This document shows, piece by piece, positions 35,978-46,823 of a stretch of DNA of 64,000 nucleotides. Below the pieces are notes generated by a model. It worked only from the letters and a program-made list of their open reading frames with translations, did not search any database and was not told the DNA's origin. Origin of the DNA: an uncultured Lachnospiraceae bacterium (GTDB lineage Bacteria > Bacillota > Clostridia > Lachnospirales > Lachnospiraceae); NCBI GenBank assembly GCA_900317585.1, contig ONHG01000016.1:62001-126000 (forward strand), given 5' to 3'. Both the position numbers and the translations under genes were made by a program. Numbering within the stretch: the first letter of the stretch is position 1; each line of letters opens with the position of its first letter.

Positions 35978-37206
35978 GTAGAAGAGTAGTTGTAACAGGA
36001 CTTGGAGCAGTAACACCAATCGGAAATAATGTGGACGATTTCTGGACATCGGTAAAGGCCGGAAAAATCGGCTTTGACCATATCACAAAATTTGACACAA
36101 CAGATTATAAATGTCACATTGCAGCAGAGCTTAAGGACTTTAACCCACAGGATTTTATGGACAGAAAGGCTGCAAAGAGAATGGAGCCATTCTCACAGTA
36201 CGCTGTGGCTGCAGCAAAGCAGGCAATTGATGACAGCGGACTTGATATCGAAAAGGAAGATCCATACATGGTTGGATGTGCCATCGGTTCAGGTATCGGA
36301 AGTCTTCAGGCTATGGAGCGCGAGACACAAAAGCTTTATGAAAAGGGACCAAACAGAGTCAATCCTCTGCTTGTTCCGCTTATGATCTGTAACATGGCAG
36401 CAGGAAATGTTTCTATCCAGTTCGGTCTCAAGGGAAAGAGTATCAATGATGTAACAGCCTGTGCTACAGGAACAAACACAATCGGTGAGGCATACAGAAG
36501 CATCCAGTATGGTGAGGCTGACGTGATGGTAGCCGGTGGTACAGAGGGCAGTGTATGTCCTATCGGAATCGCAGGATTTACAGCACTTACAGCGCTTTCT
36601 ACAGTAGATGATCCGGCAAAGTGCTCACTTCCGTTTGACAAGAACAGAAGCGGCTTTGTAATGGGTGAGGGCGCAGGAGTAGTTATCCTTGAAGAGCTTG
36701 AGCATGCAAAGGCAAGAGGTGCAAAGATTTATGCAGAGGTAGTCGGATACGGCTGCTCATCGGATGCATACCATATCACATCTCCGCAGGAGGATGGCGC
36801 AGGCGCAGCAAGAGCCATGACCAATGCCATGAGCGATGCAGGTGTCACACCGGCAGATGTAAAATACATCAATGCTCACGGAACAGGCACTCATCACAAT
36901 GATCTCTTTGAGACAAGAGCAATCAAGCTTGCGTTCGGTGATGAGGCTGCAAATCTTAAAATCAATTCAACAAAGTCTATGATAGGACATCTGCTCGGAG
37001 CAGCGGGAGCTGTTGAGTTTATAACATGTGTGAAGGAAATCCAGGATGGATTTATACATAAGACAGTTGGCTATGAGACTCCTGATGAGGAGATTGACCT
37101 CAATTACTGCAAGGACAGCTATGAGGAGCCTGTTGAGTATGCACTGAGCAATTCACTGGGATTTGGTGGACATAATGCAAGTATTCTGCTCAAGGCTTAT
37201 AAATAA
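35974..37206 (+). CDS. fabF: 3-oxoacyl-ACP synthase II FabF
   Basis: A 410-residue condensing enzyme. Catalytic Cys in [16 protein letters not shown], the His pair in [14 protein letters not shown] and [13 protein letters not shown] show the thiolase-fold active site. It extends acyl-ACP with malonyl-ACP. ATGA overlap with fabG indicates coupling. The 272 bases downstream hold only a palindromic element rather than the accB gene often found here. Confidence 0.96.
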   Translation: MSRRVVVTGLGAVTPIGNNVDDFWTSVKAGKIGFDHITKFDTTDYKCHIAAELKDFNPQDFMDRKAAKRMEPFSQYAVAAAKQAIDDSGLDIEKEDPYMVGCAIGSGIGSLQAMERETQKLYEKGPNRVNPLLVPLMICNMAAGNVSIQFGLKGKSINDVTACATGTNTIGEAYRSIQYGEADVMVAGGTEGSVCPIGIAGFTALTALSTVDDPAKCSLPFDKNRSGFVMGEGAGVVILEELEHAKARGAKIYAEVVGYGCSSDAYHITSPQEDGAGAARAMTNAMSDAGVTPADVKYINAHGTGTHHNDLFETRAIKLAFGDEAANLKINSTKSMIGHLLGAAGAVEFITCVKEIQDGFIHKTVGYETPDEEIDLNYCKDSYEEPVEYALSNSLGFGGHNASILLKAYK

Positions 37207-37226
37207 ATAGCTTCTGCTTTTTTAGG

Positions 37227-37438
37227 GGCTTCGCGCATTCAGGCTGTGAGGTCCGGTGGAGCACACAGTATATTCCTCGTGAAAAATATGAAGTCAGTCA
37301 CGGCATTTTGCACGGACAGGCTGTGATATGGTGTTAGCACTTCATGCTATTGGAGCGGATGGAACGCCGTGACAGTTCATATTTTTCATTCAGAACACAC
37401 TGTGCGCTTCCCGGCTACACGTTATTGAGCGCGAAGCA
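37227..37438. repeat. Long imperfect palindrome between fabF and fabZ (element C)
   Basis: GCTTCGCGC at 37229 is the inverse of GCGCGAAGC near 37429; inside, CACAG/CTGTG, GAAAAATATGAA/TTCATATTTTTC and AGTCACGGC/GCCGTGACAG also pair, so the whole ~210 bp can fold on itself. Its sequence is unrelated to elements A and B. It interrupts the fatty acid operon between two genes without a terminator-like T-run. Confidence 0.75.
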
Positions 37439-37478
37439 TGTAGATAGTTTGGAGTAAGTTGAGAAAGGATAGATGTAT

Positions 37479-37907
37479 ATGTCAGTTTTGAATACGCAGC
37501 AGATTATGGATATTCTGCCGCACCGCAGTCCGTTTCTTCTCATTGATACGGTTGAGGAGCTACAGCCGGGCGTAAAGTGTGTGGCTAAGAAGAATGTGAC
37601 TATGAATGAGCCACATTTTATGGGACATTTTCCGGGAAATCCGGTGATGCCGGGAGTGCTTATTATTGAGGCTTTGGCGCAGACAGGTGCAGTTGCCATT
37701 CTTTGTCAGGATGAGTGGAAGGGCAAGACTGCATATTTTGCAGGCATCAATAATGCCAAGTTCAAGCAGAAGGTGGTTCCGGGAGATACGCTGGAGCTGA
37801 CCACTGAGATTATAAAGGTTAAGGGTCCTATCGGTGTGGGCAAGGCTGTTGCCAGGGTAAACGGCAAGGTTGCCTGTATGGCGGAGCTTACATTTGCAAT
37901 AGGTTAA
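37479..37907 (+). CDS. fabZ: 3-hydroxyacyl-ACP dehydratase FabZ
   Basis: A 142-residue hot-dog fold dehydratase. [12 protein letters not shown] with the catalytic His, and [23 protein letters not shown] with the catalytic Glu, are the standard motifs. ATG 37473 lies only three bases from AGGA; ATG 37479 is better spaced. It removes water from 3-hydroxyacyl-ACP before FabK acts. Confidence 0.95.
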   Translation: MSVLNTQQIMDILPHRSPFLLIDTVEELQPGVKCVAKKNVTMNEPHFMGHFPGNPVMPGVLIIEALAQTGAVAILCQDEWKGKTAYFAGINNAKFKQKVVPGDTLELTTEIIKVKGPIGVGKAVARVNGKVACMAELTFAIG

Positions 37908-37924
37908 TTGCATAAGGAGACATG

Positions 37925-39727
37925 ATGAAGTTATTCAAGAAGAAAGATAAAAAAATAGAGGCTGAAGAGACTTTAGCAAAGAACGCTGAGAGCGCAAAAA
38001 CAGCCGCAGAAGGCAAAACGGTCGCAGATGGAAAAGCAACCGCAGATGGCAAAAATGCCGGTGCAGCACAGGAAACAAAAGAGGATGTCCCTGAGACAAT
38101 CGTTTGTCCCAAGTGTGGCAAGACTGTGCTCAAATCAGTTGTAAAACAGCACAAATACGTCTGCTATGAGTGTAATTATTATTTCCGTGTGCGTGCTAAA
38201 AACAGAATCAGAATGGTTTCCGACAAGGAAGCATTTGAGCCATGGTTTACAGAGCTTACAACAGGAAATCCTCTCAATTTCCCTGAGTATGAGGAGAAAA
38301 TTGCAAAGACTCAGGAGAAAACAGGACTTTCTGAGGGCATTGTCATCGGTAAGACAAAGATTTACGGCGAGGAGACAGTGCTTGGTGTAATTGATTCAAG
38401 ATTTATGATGGGAAGCATGGGCCATGTGGTGGGTGAGAAAATCACAAGCGCATTTGAGCGTGCCACAGAGGAAAGACTTCCTGTTATATTATTCTGCTGT
38501 TCAGGCGGTGCCAGAATGCAGGAGGGTATCATTTCACTGATGCAGATGGCAAAGACCTCAGCAGCAGCAAAGCGTCATTCAGAGGCAGGACTTTTATATG
38601 TGCCTGTACTCACAGATCCTACAACAGGTGGTGTGACAGCCAGCTTTGCAATGCTTGGAGACATCATTCTTGCAGAGCCAAAGGCACTTATCGGCTTTGC
38701 AGGTCCTCGTGTTATCGAGCAGACCATCGGACAGAAGCTGCCTGAGGGCTTCCAGAGGGCAGAGTTTCAGCTTGAGCACGGCTTTGTGGATATGATAGTT
38801 GAGCGTGAGGATTTAAAGAAGACTCTTTACAAGATTTTACGTGCTCACAGACCTATCACTGGCTATGCCAATTTTGATCCGCTTCACTCAGACGACAATT
38901 ACGAGCCGACAGAGCTTATGAAGGAGCGCGAGGCAAAGGCCAAGCCATTTAAGGTATGGGATAAGGTCAGCGCCGCAAGACAGATTAAGAGACTTGCATC
39001 GGTTGACTATATGGACTATATTTTTGATGAGTTTATGGAGCTGCACGGAGACAGATATTTCCGCGATGACCCGGCTATCGTAGGTGGAATCGCATATTTA
39101 GACGGCCAGCCGGTCACAGTTATCGGTGTTCACAAGGGAAAAGACCTTGAGGACTGCGCAAAGAGAAACTATGGTATGCCGTCACCTGAGGGCTACCGCA
39201 AGGCACTGCGCCTCATGAAGCAGGCAGAGAAATTCAACCGTCCAATCATAACCTTTGTCAATACATCAGGAGCTTATCCGGGAATGGAGGCAGAGGAAAA
39301 CGGACAGGGTGAGGCAATCGCAAGAAACCTTTATGAGATGAGCGGCATCAAGGTGCCAATCCTTTGTCTCATGATAGGAGAAGGCGGAAGCGGCGGAGCT
39401 TTAGCTCTTTCTGTAGGAAATGAAGTGTGGATGATGGAAAATGCCACATACTCAATCCTCTCGCCTGAGGGCTTTGCATCTATCCTCTGGAAGGACGGAA
39501 AGCGTGCAAAGGAAGCCGCAGAGGTAATGAAGATTACAGCACACGACTTAAAGGAGCTTGATGTCGTGGATGATATAATACCTGAGTTTGGCGGAGCCGA
39601 CGAGGATGCTCTTTCATCAATCGGAAACTACATGAAGGGCAACATGAAGAAATTCTTGGAAAAAGAAAGCAAATTGACAAAGGACCAGCTCTTGGAGGAA
39701 AGATACAAGCGTTTCCGCAAGTTTTAG
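37925..39727 (+). CDS. accDA: Fused acetyl-CoA carboxylase carboxyltransferase AccDA
   Basis: A 600-residue protein combining both carboxyltransferase halves. After a ~50-residue Lys/Ala-rich linker there is a zinc finger ([10 protein letters not shown]...CYECNYYF), the AccD crotonase domain ([38 protein letters not shown]) and the AccA half ([42 protein letters not shown]). It makes malonyl-CoA together with AccB/AccC, which are not in this operon. ATG 37922 and 37925 are both possible; spacing favours the second. Confidence 0.93.
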   Translation: MKLFKKKDKKIEAEETLAKNAESAKTAAEGKTVADGKATADGKNAGAAQETKEDVPETIVCPKCGKTVLKSVVKQHKYVCYECNYYFRVRAKNRIRMVSDKEAFEPWFTELTTGNPLNFPEYEEKIAKTQEKTGLSEGIVIGKTKIYGEETVLGVIDSRFMMGSMGHVVGEKITSAFERATEERLPVILFCCSGGARMQEGIISLMQMAKTSAAAKRHSEAGLLYVPVLTDPTTGGVTASFAMLGDIILAEPKALIGFAGPRVIEQTIGQKLPEGFQRAEFQLEHGFVDMIVEREDLKKTLYKILRAHRPITGYANFDPLHSDDNYEPTELMKEREAKAKPFKVWDKVSAARQIKRLASVDYMDYIFDEFMELHGDRYFRDDPAIVGGIAYLDGQPVTVIGVHKGKDLEDCAKRNYGMPSPEGYRKALRLMKQAEKFNRPIITFVNTSGAYPGMEAEENGQGEAIARNLYEMSGIKVPILCLMIGEGGSGGALALSVGNEVWMMENATYSILSPEGFASILWKDGKRAKEAAEVMKITAHDLKELDVVDDIIPEFGGADEDALSSIGNYMKGNMKKFLEKESKLTKDQLLEERYKRFRKF

Positions 39728-39745
39728 TCCCGGAAAGGAAATTCT

Positions 39746-40714
39746 ATGAAGATAGTTGGAACAGGAAGCTGCCTGCCACAGAGAGTGGTCTCAAACGATG
39801 ACCTGGCAGCCATAATGGATACATCTGACGAGTGGATCAGCTCGCGTACAGGAATAAGAAACAGACACATTGCAACTACTGAGACAACCACCTCACTTGC
39901 CTGTGATGCAGTAAAAAGTGCGCTGCAGGATGCGGGAATTGACGGAAGTGAGATAGACCTGATAATAGCGGCAAGCGTATCCACAGACAAAATCGTTCCA
40001 TCGCTCGCATGTCAGATTCAGGCTGAGATAGGTGCTGGCAGTGCAGTGGCATTTGACATAAATGCCGCATGCTCAGGCTTTTTATTCGGGCTTGCCACAG
40101 CAGATGCGTATTTTAAGACCGGCAGGTTTCACAAGGCAGTCGTAGTGGGAGCTGAGGTTCTTTCAAAAATAATGGACTGGAATGACAGAAGCACCTGTGT
40201 ACTCTTTGGAGACGGAGCAGGCGCAGCGGTTGTGACAGACGAGGGCGATGCCTTCAAGGGCTTTGTACAGGGTTCTGACGGAAAAGGCGGTGAGGCGCTT
40301 GACGGAGACAACCGTCCCGTAGTCAATCCGTTTACCGACAATGGAAAGCAGTCTGCACTCGGTGGCTATGTCACCATGGACGGTCCTGCTGTATACAAGT
40401 TTGCGGTAAAGACAGTGCCAAAGGCTATAAATGAGCTGCTTGAAGAAATCGGCTGGAGCGCAGATGATGTGGATGTCTATGTGCTGCATCAGGCCAATAT
40501 CCGTATTATTGAGTCGGTTGCCAAAAGGCTTAAGCAGCCTATGGACAAATTTCCGACCAATTTACAGCAGTGTGGAAATATTTCTGCGGCAAGTGTGCCG
40601 ATTTTGCTTGATAAAGTCCGCAAAGATGGTATGATAAAGCATGAGGAAAAAATAATTTTATCAGGCTTTGGAGCAGGACTTACATGGGGAGCCTGCGCCA
40701 TAGAGTGGCAATAG
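39746..40714 (+). CDS. fabH: 3-oxoacyl-ACP synthase III FabH
   Basis: A 322-residue initiating condensing enzyme. The catalytic Cys is in DINAACSGFLFGL, the His in YVLHQANIRIIES, and the Asn in QQCGNISAASVP. DEWISSRTGIRNRHIA is the usual N-terminal signature. It starts 18 bases after accDA, following GGAAAGG. Confidence 0.96.
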   Translation: MKIVGTGSCLPQRVVSNDDLAAIMDTSDEWISSRTGIRNRHIATTETTTSLACDAVKSALQDAGIDGSEIDLIIAASVSTDKIVPSLACQIQAEIGAGSAVAFDINAACSGFLFGLATADAYFKTGRFHKAVVVGAEVLSKIMDWNDRSTCVLFGDGAGAAVVTDEGDAFKGFVQGSDGKGGEALDGDNRPVVNPFTDNGKQSALGGYVTMDGPAVYKFAVKTVPKAINELLEEIGWSADDVDVYVLHQANIRIIESVAKRLKQPMDKFPTNLQQCGNISAASVPILLDKVRKDGMIKHEEKIILSGFGAGLTWGACAIEWQ

Positions 40715-40726
40715 AAAGAGGTATTT

Positions 40727-41221
40727 ATGACGGCAGATGAAACTTTAAATGAATTATTGGTGTGTCTGTTCAAGGATTTGACAGAGATAGAGGGCAGATG
40801 TCTGATAACAGACGAATTTTCTGATATTTCTATCAACGATATGCACATAATAGAGGCAATAGGAGTCGATGAGCCGAAGCGCTCAGGCACCGTAGCCAAG
40901 CTTATGTCTATCACTCTGGGCACGCTGACAAAGGCAATAGATGGTCTCACCCGCAAGGGATACGTGAACCGTATCCGCAGTGAGGAGGATAAGCGTGTGG
41001 TAAAGCTCTCACTCACCGACAAGGGAAAGAGTGCATACTATCATCATGAGCAGTTTCACCGTCATATGATAGAGCATATAAAGGACGGTCTTTCGGATGA
41101 CGAAATGAAAGTTCTTATAACTTCACTTGCAAAACTCTCGGATTATTTCAAGGTGGTATATTCCGATGATGAGGAGAATCAGTACCAAAACTGGGATAAT
41201 ATAAATGAAGATAATAAATAA
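40727..41221 (+). CDS. MarR-family regulator (FabT-like)
   Basis: A 164-residue winged-helix regulator. SVAKLMSITLGTLTKAIDGLTRKGYVNRIRSEEDKRVVKLSLTDKG-type residues (AKLMSITLGTLTKAIDGL...RKGYVNRIRSEEDKR) form the MarR DNA-binding helix and wing. It is the last gene of the fab operon, 12 bases after fabH, and the TTTGAT palindromes before acpP are its probable targets. In streptococci FabT responds to acyl-ACP; that ligand is inferred, not shown here. Confidence 0.8.
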   Translation: MTADETLNELLVCLFKDLTEIEGRCLITDEFSDISINDMHIIEAIGVDEPKRSGTVAKLMSITLGTLTKAIDGLTRKGYVNRIRSEEDKRVVKLSLTDKGKSAYYHHEQFHRHMIEHIKDGLSDDEMKVLITSLAKLSDYFKVVYSDDEENQYQNWDNINEDNK

Positions 41222-41309
41222 AATGAATTTTTTTTATATAAAACCTTCAAAAATTACTTGATAATAGCAATAGATTTATATAAAATAAACTTGTTGATGT
41301 GAAAAATAA

Positions 41310-42689
<1,380 letters not shown>

Positions 42690-42716
42690 TTGTAAATTCT
42701 TAAAATAATAAAGATA

Positions 42717-42760
42717 AATAAGCTGTAAAATTCTTCGTTGAATTTTACAGCTTATTTTTG
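42717..42760 (+). terminator. Rho-independent terminator of gdhA
   Basis: AATAAGCTGTAAAATTC and GAATTTTACAGCTTATT form a perfect 17-bp stem around TTCGTT, ending in T. Confidence 0.95.
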
Positions 42761-42811
42761 TATAATATATATGTAAATAAAGAAATTATACCTAAGAAAG
42801 GATTTGATTTT

Positions 42812-43060
42812 ATGTCGAATATATTACCTGTATCAGATTTAAGAAATTATAATGAAGTACTGAAAAATTGCCAGGTTGGAGAACCCGTGTTTTTGACCAA
42901 AAATGGAAGAGGCAGGTTTGTGGTTATGGATATTGAGGACTATGAGCGTGAAAAGGCGGAGAAAAAGCTGTTGATGAAGCTACAGGAAGCAGAAGAAGCA
43001 GTTAAGGATGAAAGTGCCTGGATGAGCATGGATGAACTTAAGAAATCTGTAGGGGTATAG
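42812..43060 (+). CDS. Phd/YefM-type antitoxin
   Basis: An 82-residue protein. ILPVSDLRNYNEVLKNCQVGEPVFLTKNGRGRFVVMDIEDYER is the classic Phd/YefM DNA-binding N-terminus (VSxxRxN...G..v.iTknGk...vl...dYe). The C-terminal third is acidic and would neutralise the toxin. In-frame ATG 42758 lies in the terminator; AAAGGA at 42797 marks ATG 42812. The toxin gene begins three bases after its stop. Confidence 0.85.
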   Translation: MSNILPVSDLRNYNEVLKNCQVGEPVFLTKNGRGRFVVMDIEDYEREKAEKKLLMKLQEAEEAVKDESAWMSMDELKKSVGV

Positions 43061-43063
43061 CTT

Positions 43064-43375
43064 ATGATGAAATTACGGATTAACCCTATTGTGGCAGAGG
43101 ACTTAAAGAAAATTAAAGAGTTTATTGCCGAAGACAATGAAGAAATGGCAGTAAAGACCATTCAGGAAATATATGCTCGAATTGAGAATATACAGCAATT
43201 TCCTTATATGGGAGCTGATCTTGCTAAGAGGGTCAGCTTCCGGACGGATTATAAGTATGTGATTTGTGGGAATTATGTTGTGCTGTATAAGATTGGGAAA
43301 GAATATGTGGAGATTTACCGAGTGGTAAATCGATATCAGGATATTACGAAGATATTTCTTTCAAATTGGTGTTGA
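43064..43375 (+). CDS. RelE/ParE-family toxin
   Basis: A 103-residue basic protein. It has the RelE/ParE pattern: PIVAEDLKKIKEFIAEDNEEMAVKTI, a FPYMGADLAK core and a C-terminal YKYVICGNYVVLYKIGKEYVEIYRVVNRYQDI strand pair. It would inhibit translation or gyrase unless bound by the partner antitoxin. ATG 43064 or 43067 are both possible. A terminator follows the gene. Confidence 0.85.
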   Translation: MMKLRINPIVAEDLKKIKEFIAEDNEEMAVKTIQEIYARIENIQQFPYMGADLAKRVSFRTDYKYVICGNYVVLYKIGKEYVEIYRVVNRYQDITKIFLSNWC

Positions 43376-43425
43376 TTGAAATCGTCCGACAATCACTCTA
43401 TACACGTGATATACAACCGACCTCA

Positions 43426-43463
43426 AACCCCCTCCCACAGACTTCTATCTGTGGGAGGGGGTT
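43426..43463. terminator. Bidirectional terminator between the TA pair and the anti-sigma gene
   Basis: AACCCCCTCCCACAGA and TCTGTGGGAGGGGGTT pair over 16 bp around CTTCTA. It separates convergent genes and could stop transcription from both sides. Confidence 0.8.
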
Positions 43464-43491
43464 GTAATAATATTTCAAAGAGAAAACTAAT

Positions 43492-44499
43492 TTATTTTTT
43501 ATTAGCAAATGCTTTAATACCGCCTGCTATAAAAAGTATAGAGGCGATAATAACGCCGGACACAAGCACAATAGCGTAAACATTGGCATTCACGCAGATA
43601 TTGGAAGTCCAGTCAGAAAAATTCACGGACTTTATAGTGATTTGTCTGGTGCCAAAAATTAAAAATTCGCATATGTCATCGGCAAAAGCTGTCCAAACCG
43701 AAGCTATCAAAACTATAATTGCGGATTTTATAAATCCGTTTGCGTTTAAATATCGTGCATCAAAGAATATGAGCCAGGCCGCAAGTACAAAGACAAATGC
43801 TATAATACAGCCGGCCTTCATTCCGGCAACATCGTTTGTATGACCACACACCTCAATGATTGTGAGGAAAAGCCATAAGGTATCCCACAGCATAGTGATA
43901 AGAGCTTTTTTGTCTGATAAAACAGGTGGAAGTTCAATTCCTCTGATGACAAACGGAAAAAGAACAATTGATAATCCAAATATAGTTGGAACAGACCAAA
44001 GCATAAATTCATTTGAACTATACATTCTGTCGACAAAAAAGAATATCAAAAGCAGAGCAAAAACACTGCAGATTATGCATTTGGTCAGTTTTTTCTGCTG
44101 TGCCATAAGTGGAACAACTGTCATTGCAGCCACAAGAAGCATAGATGCTGTTACCACCGCAAAGGTATTTAAACCACCGCCATTTGACAGACACACTATG
44201 AATGTGATGAGTATTGGGATAAGCAGTAGTCCGGCTATTATGACTCCGGTCTTGTAGGCAGCAGATTTTTCCTTTTTCTCATGCTGCTTTAATACACTGT
44301 CGGCCTCTTTTTTTATCATTGAATCAATAGAATCGTTTTTTAGCTCATTGTATGTATTTTGACATTTTTCACAAGCCTTAAGGTGTTTTTCAACAAGCCT
44401 TTTGCTTGAGGGACTGCATACATCGTCATAGTATAGTGGGAGTAAATCCTGAACTATATTGCAGGTTTCATCGGTTAATTGTGTAATTGGATTATTCAT
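43492..44499 (-). CDS. Putative anti-sigma factor with zinc finger and membrane helices
   Basis: A 335-residue membrane protein. The first ~55 residues (ETCNIVQDLLPLYYDDVCSPSSKRLVEKHLKACEKCQNTY) carry an HxxxCxxC zinc-finger of the ZAS/zf-HC2 type. Eight or more hydrophobic segments follow, with no known enzyme motif. Its start overlaps the sigma factor end by eight bases, the usual arrangement of a sigma/anti-sigma pair. What signal releases the sigma factor is unknown. Confidence 0.75.
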   Translation of the reverse strand: MNNPITQLTDETCNIVQDLLPLYYDDVCSPSSKRLVEKHLKACEKCQNTYNELKNDSIDSMIKKEADSVLKQHEKKEKSAAYKTGVIIAGLLLIPILITFIVCLSNGGGLNTFAVVTASMLLVAAMTVVPLMAQQKKLTKCIICSVFALLLIFFFVDRMYSSNEFMLWSVPTIFGLSIVLFPFVIRGIELPPVLSDKKALITMLWDTLWLFLTIIEVCGHTNDVAGMKAGCIIAFVFVLAAWLIFFDARYLNANGFIKSAIIVLIASVWTAFADDICEFLIFGTRQITIKSVNFSDWTSNICVNANVYAIVLVSGVIIASILFIAGGIKAFANKK

Positions 44500-44980
44500 T
44501 TCTATTCATCCTTTCTTTGATTTTCAGTCTGGCTCTATGGTAAGTTACCCGTGCCCAGTTCTCTGTTTTTCCAAATATCATGCCTATTTGGGAGAATGGC
44601 AATTCACCAAATATTCTAAGCTGAAAGACCTCCTTGTAGGGCTCATCAAGCTCGTGCAGTATAAGATGAATCTGAAGAGCTGTATCTTTATTTTCTAGGC
44701 TTTTTACCATATTATCGGGTTGTTCGAGCTGCTCTTCGTCAAGCTCTGTAAATTTTGTGTTTTTTCGGCATTCGTCCATTGCCAGATTTCTTGCTATGCT
44801 GCAAAGCCAGGTAAGCTCACTTGATTTGCCTGCATATGCCTTTTTTGCGGTCATGGCCTTATAAAAAGTATTCTGGGTAATTTCCTCAGCCTGATGTCGA
44901 TTTTTTACAATTGTCATTACATATGAGTATACTTGCAAGTAATAGGAATTGTACAATTTCTCATAATCCAGAACTGTCAC
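44492..44980 (-). CDS. ECF-type RNA polymerase sigma factor
   Basis: A 162-residue sigma-70 family protein. Region 2 (YEKLYNSYYLQVYSYVMTIVKNRHQAEEITQNTFYKAM) and region 4 (LDEPYKEVFQLRIFGELPFSQIGMIFGKTENWARVTYHRARLKIKERM) are intact. The GTG start at 44980 abuts the GGAG site, so the true start may be a few codons later; no ATG is available close by. Coupled to the zinc-finger membrane anti-sigma gene. Target promoters are unknown. Confidence 0.82.
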   Translation of the reverse strand: MTVLDYEKLYNSYYLQVYSYVMTIVKNRHQAEEITQNTFYKAMTAKKAYAGKSSELTWLCSIARNLAMDECRKNTKFTELDEEQLEQPDNMVKSLENKDTALQIHLILHELDEPYKEVFQLRIFGELPFSQIGMIFGKTENWARVTYHRARLKIKERMNRNE

Positions 44981-45092
44981 CTCCTTTGTTCATAGGTTAG
45001 ACGTAGAAAGGATTGTTTTGTTACAAAAAATTTTAAGATTTTTTAATCGATGTATGATTATAGCATAAATTTTATCAAAAATGAAAATAATC

Positions 45093-45121
45093 TTGACATC
45101 CAAACCGCAAAGGTTTACTAT
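45093..45121 (+). promoter_or_regulatory. Promoter of the riboflavin operon
   Basis: TTGACA at 45093-45098 and TACTAT at 45116-45121 with a 17-bp spacer, 27 bases ahead of the riboswitch. Confidence 0.7.
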
Positions 45122-45147
45122 GGTTAGCGTAAGCTAATTAAATAATT

Positions 45148-45257
45148 ATTCTTCAGGGCAGGGTGCAATTCCCTACCGGTGGTATAGCCCACGAGCCGCA
45201 AGGCATGATTCGGTGAGATTCCGAGGCCGACAGTAAAGTCTGGATGAAAGAAGATGT
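45148..45257 (+). ncRNA. FMN riboswitch (RFN element)
   Basis: TCTTCAGGGCAGGGTGCAATTC, CCGGTGGTATAGCCCACGAGC, GATTCGGTGAGATTCCGAGG and CCGACAGTAAAGTCTGGATG..AGAAGAT match the conserved strands of the FMN aptamer; TCTTC at 45150 pairs with GAAGA at 45249. When FMN binds, it should promote the downstream terminator and shut off rib gene expression. Confidence 0.97.
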
Positions 45258-45349
45258 GGATATGATATATGCAGAGTATAGATAGCTGGGTTTTAGATTC
45301 AGTTTCAGATATAGATACAGCACATATCATAGTTATAAAAGATATCTAC

Positions 45350-45383
45350 TCTGGAGTGTTTCATACATTCCAGATTTTTTTAT
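45350..45383 (+). terminator. Riboswitch-controlled terminator
   Basis: TCTGGAGTG and CATTCCAGA pair around TTTCATA, followed by TTTTTTTAT. It is about 93 bases after the aptamer. Confidence 0.85.
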
Positions 45384-45478
45384 CTCAAAATATCTTTTGA
45401 CACTCATATCATGAAATGCAGCTAGTGCATATTTTTTTGAGATTATGATATTTGAAATCATGATATTTGAAATTACTA

Positions 45479-45511
45479 GGCCCTGAACATTAATAGTTTG
45501 GGGCTTTTTTA
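45479..45511 (+). terminator. Second terminator-like hairpin before ribD
   Basis: GGCCCTGAAC and GTTTGGGGC pair (two G-T wobbles) around ATTAATA, followed by TTTTTT. Just before it, ATGATATTTGAAAT is directly repeated at 45446 and 45461. A second stop before ribD is unusual. Confidence 0.7.
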
Positions 45512-45546
45512 GTGGGCATATAAAGAATATGCAGAAAGGAACTCAA

Positions 45547-46707
45547 ATGACTGATGAACAATATATGAGAAGAGCGATTGAGCTTGCAAAACGCGGCATG
45601 GGATATACCTCGCCAAACCCGATGGTCGGAGCTGTGATAGTAAAGGACGGCAGAATAATCGGAGAGGGCTGGCATGAGAGATACGGAGAGCTGCACGCGG
45701 AAAGAAATGCGTTAAAGCATTGCAAGGAATCGCCACAGGGAGCGGAAATGTATGTGACTCTTGAGCCCTGCTGTCATCATGGCAAGCAGCCGCCATGTGT
45801 GGAGGCAGTGATAGAAGCCGGTATAAAAAGAGTATATGTGGGCTCTGATGACCCGAATCCGCTTGTCGCCGGGGGCGGTATCAGAATCCTTAAAGAGCAT
45901 GGGATAGAGGTTGTCACGCAGGTGCTTAAAGACGAGTGCGACAGGCTGAACGAGGTATTCTTTTACTTTATACAGACCAGACGTCCATATGTCGCTATGA
46001 AATATGCCATGACGATGGACGGAAAGATAGCCACATATTCAGGGCTTTCAAAGTGGATAACAGGAGAAAAAGCGAGAGAACATGTGCAAAACCTGCGCCA
46101 CAGATATAAAGCCATAATGGCAGGAATAGGAACAGTGCTTGCAGACGATCCACTGCTTACATGCAGAATCGAGGGCGGAGTAAATCCAATCCGCATAATA
46201 TGCGATACGCACCTTAAGCTTCCACTGGAATCGCAGATAGTAAAGACTGCAAAGGAAGTGCCGACGATTGTTGCAGTCAGTGAGCGATATCGTGAAAACG
46301 CACAGTCAGAAGCCTTACCTGATACTGAAAAAGATAGTATAGAAGAAAACAATAATTATCAAAAAAACAGAAAAATAACACGGCTTGAAGAAAACGGAAT
46401 AGAAATTCTGTATGTAGCTGAAAAAAACGGTCATATTGATTTAAATGACCTCATGCAAAAGCTCGGCGAAAGAAGCATAGACAGCATTTTGCTTGAGGGA
46501 GGCGGAATACTCAACTGGTCAGCCCTGGAGAGTGGGATTGTAAATAAGGTATACGCTTACATTGCACCAAAGCTTTTCGGCGGAGCGGATGCAAAAACAC
46601 CGATAGAGGGCATGGGAACCGACTCACCGGCACATGCCGTGATGCTTGGAAACAGTAAGGTGACAAAGCTTGGTGATGATTTCCTTATCGAGTGTGATGT
46701 TGTGTAA
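45547..46707 (+). CDS. ribD: Bifunctional riboflavin deaminase/reductase RibD
   Basis: A 386-residue enzyme of the second and third riboflavin steps. The zinc deaminase has LHAERNALKHC and EPCCHHGKQPPC; the reductase domain has MKYAMTMDGKIATYSGLSKWITG and LLEGGGILN. An extra polar segment lies at ~255-285. ATG 45529 precedes the AAAGGAACT site; ATG 45547 is the start. First gene of the operon under the FMN riboswitch. Confidence 0.95.
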   Translation: MTDEQYMRRAIELAKRGMGYTSPNPMVGAVIVKDGRIIGEGWHERYGELHAERNALKHCKESPQGAEMYVTLEPCCHHGKQPPCVEAVIEAGIKRVYVGSDDPNPLVAGGGIRILKEHGIEVVTQVLKDECDRLNEVFFYFIQTRRPYVAMKYAMTMDGKIATYSGLSKWITGEKAREHVQNLRHRYKAIMAGIGTVLADDPLLTCRIEGGVNPIRIICDTHLKLPLESQIVKTAKEVPTIVAVSERYRENAQSEALPDTEKDSIEENNNYQKNRKITRLEENGIEILYVAEKNGHIDLNDLMQKLGERSIDSILLEGGGILNWSALESGIVNKVYAYIAPKLFGGADAKTPIEGMGTDSPAHAVMLGNSKVTKLGDDFLIECDVV

Positions 46708-46823
46708 TTGATGTAATTGTTACTGTTTCGCCTTGGTGAGACCGGAAACAATTGTAAACAATTTACCATGTAAATTATGCAAATGAGTGTGAGGAAAATA
46801 TAGAAAAAGAAAGGCGATACACA

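Noticed and set aside
43376-43491. CRISPR-like or tRNA-like structure
   Set aside because: The only structure is a single strong terminator hairpin; no repeat array or cloverleaf exists in the window.
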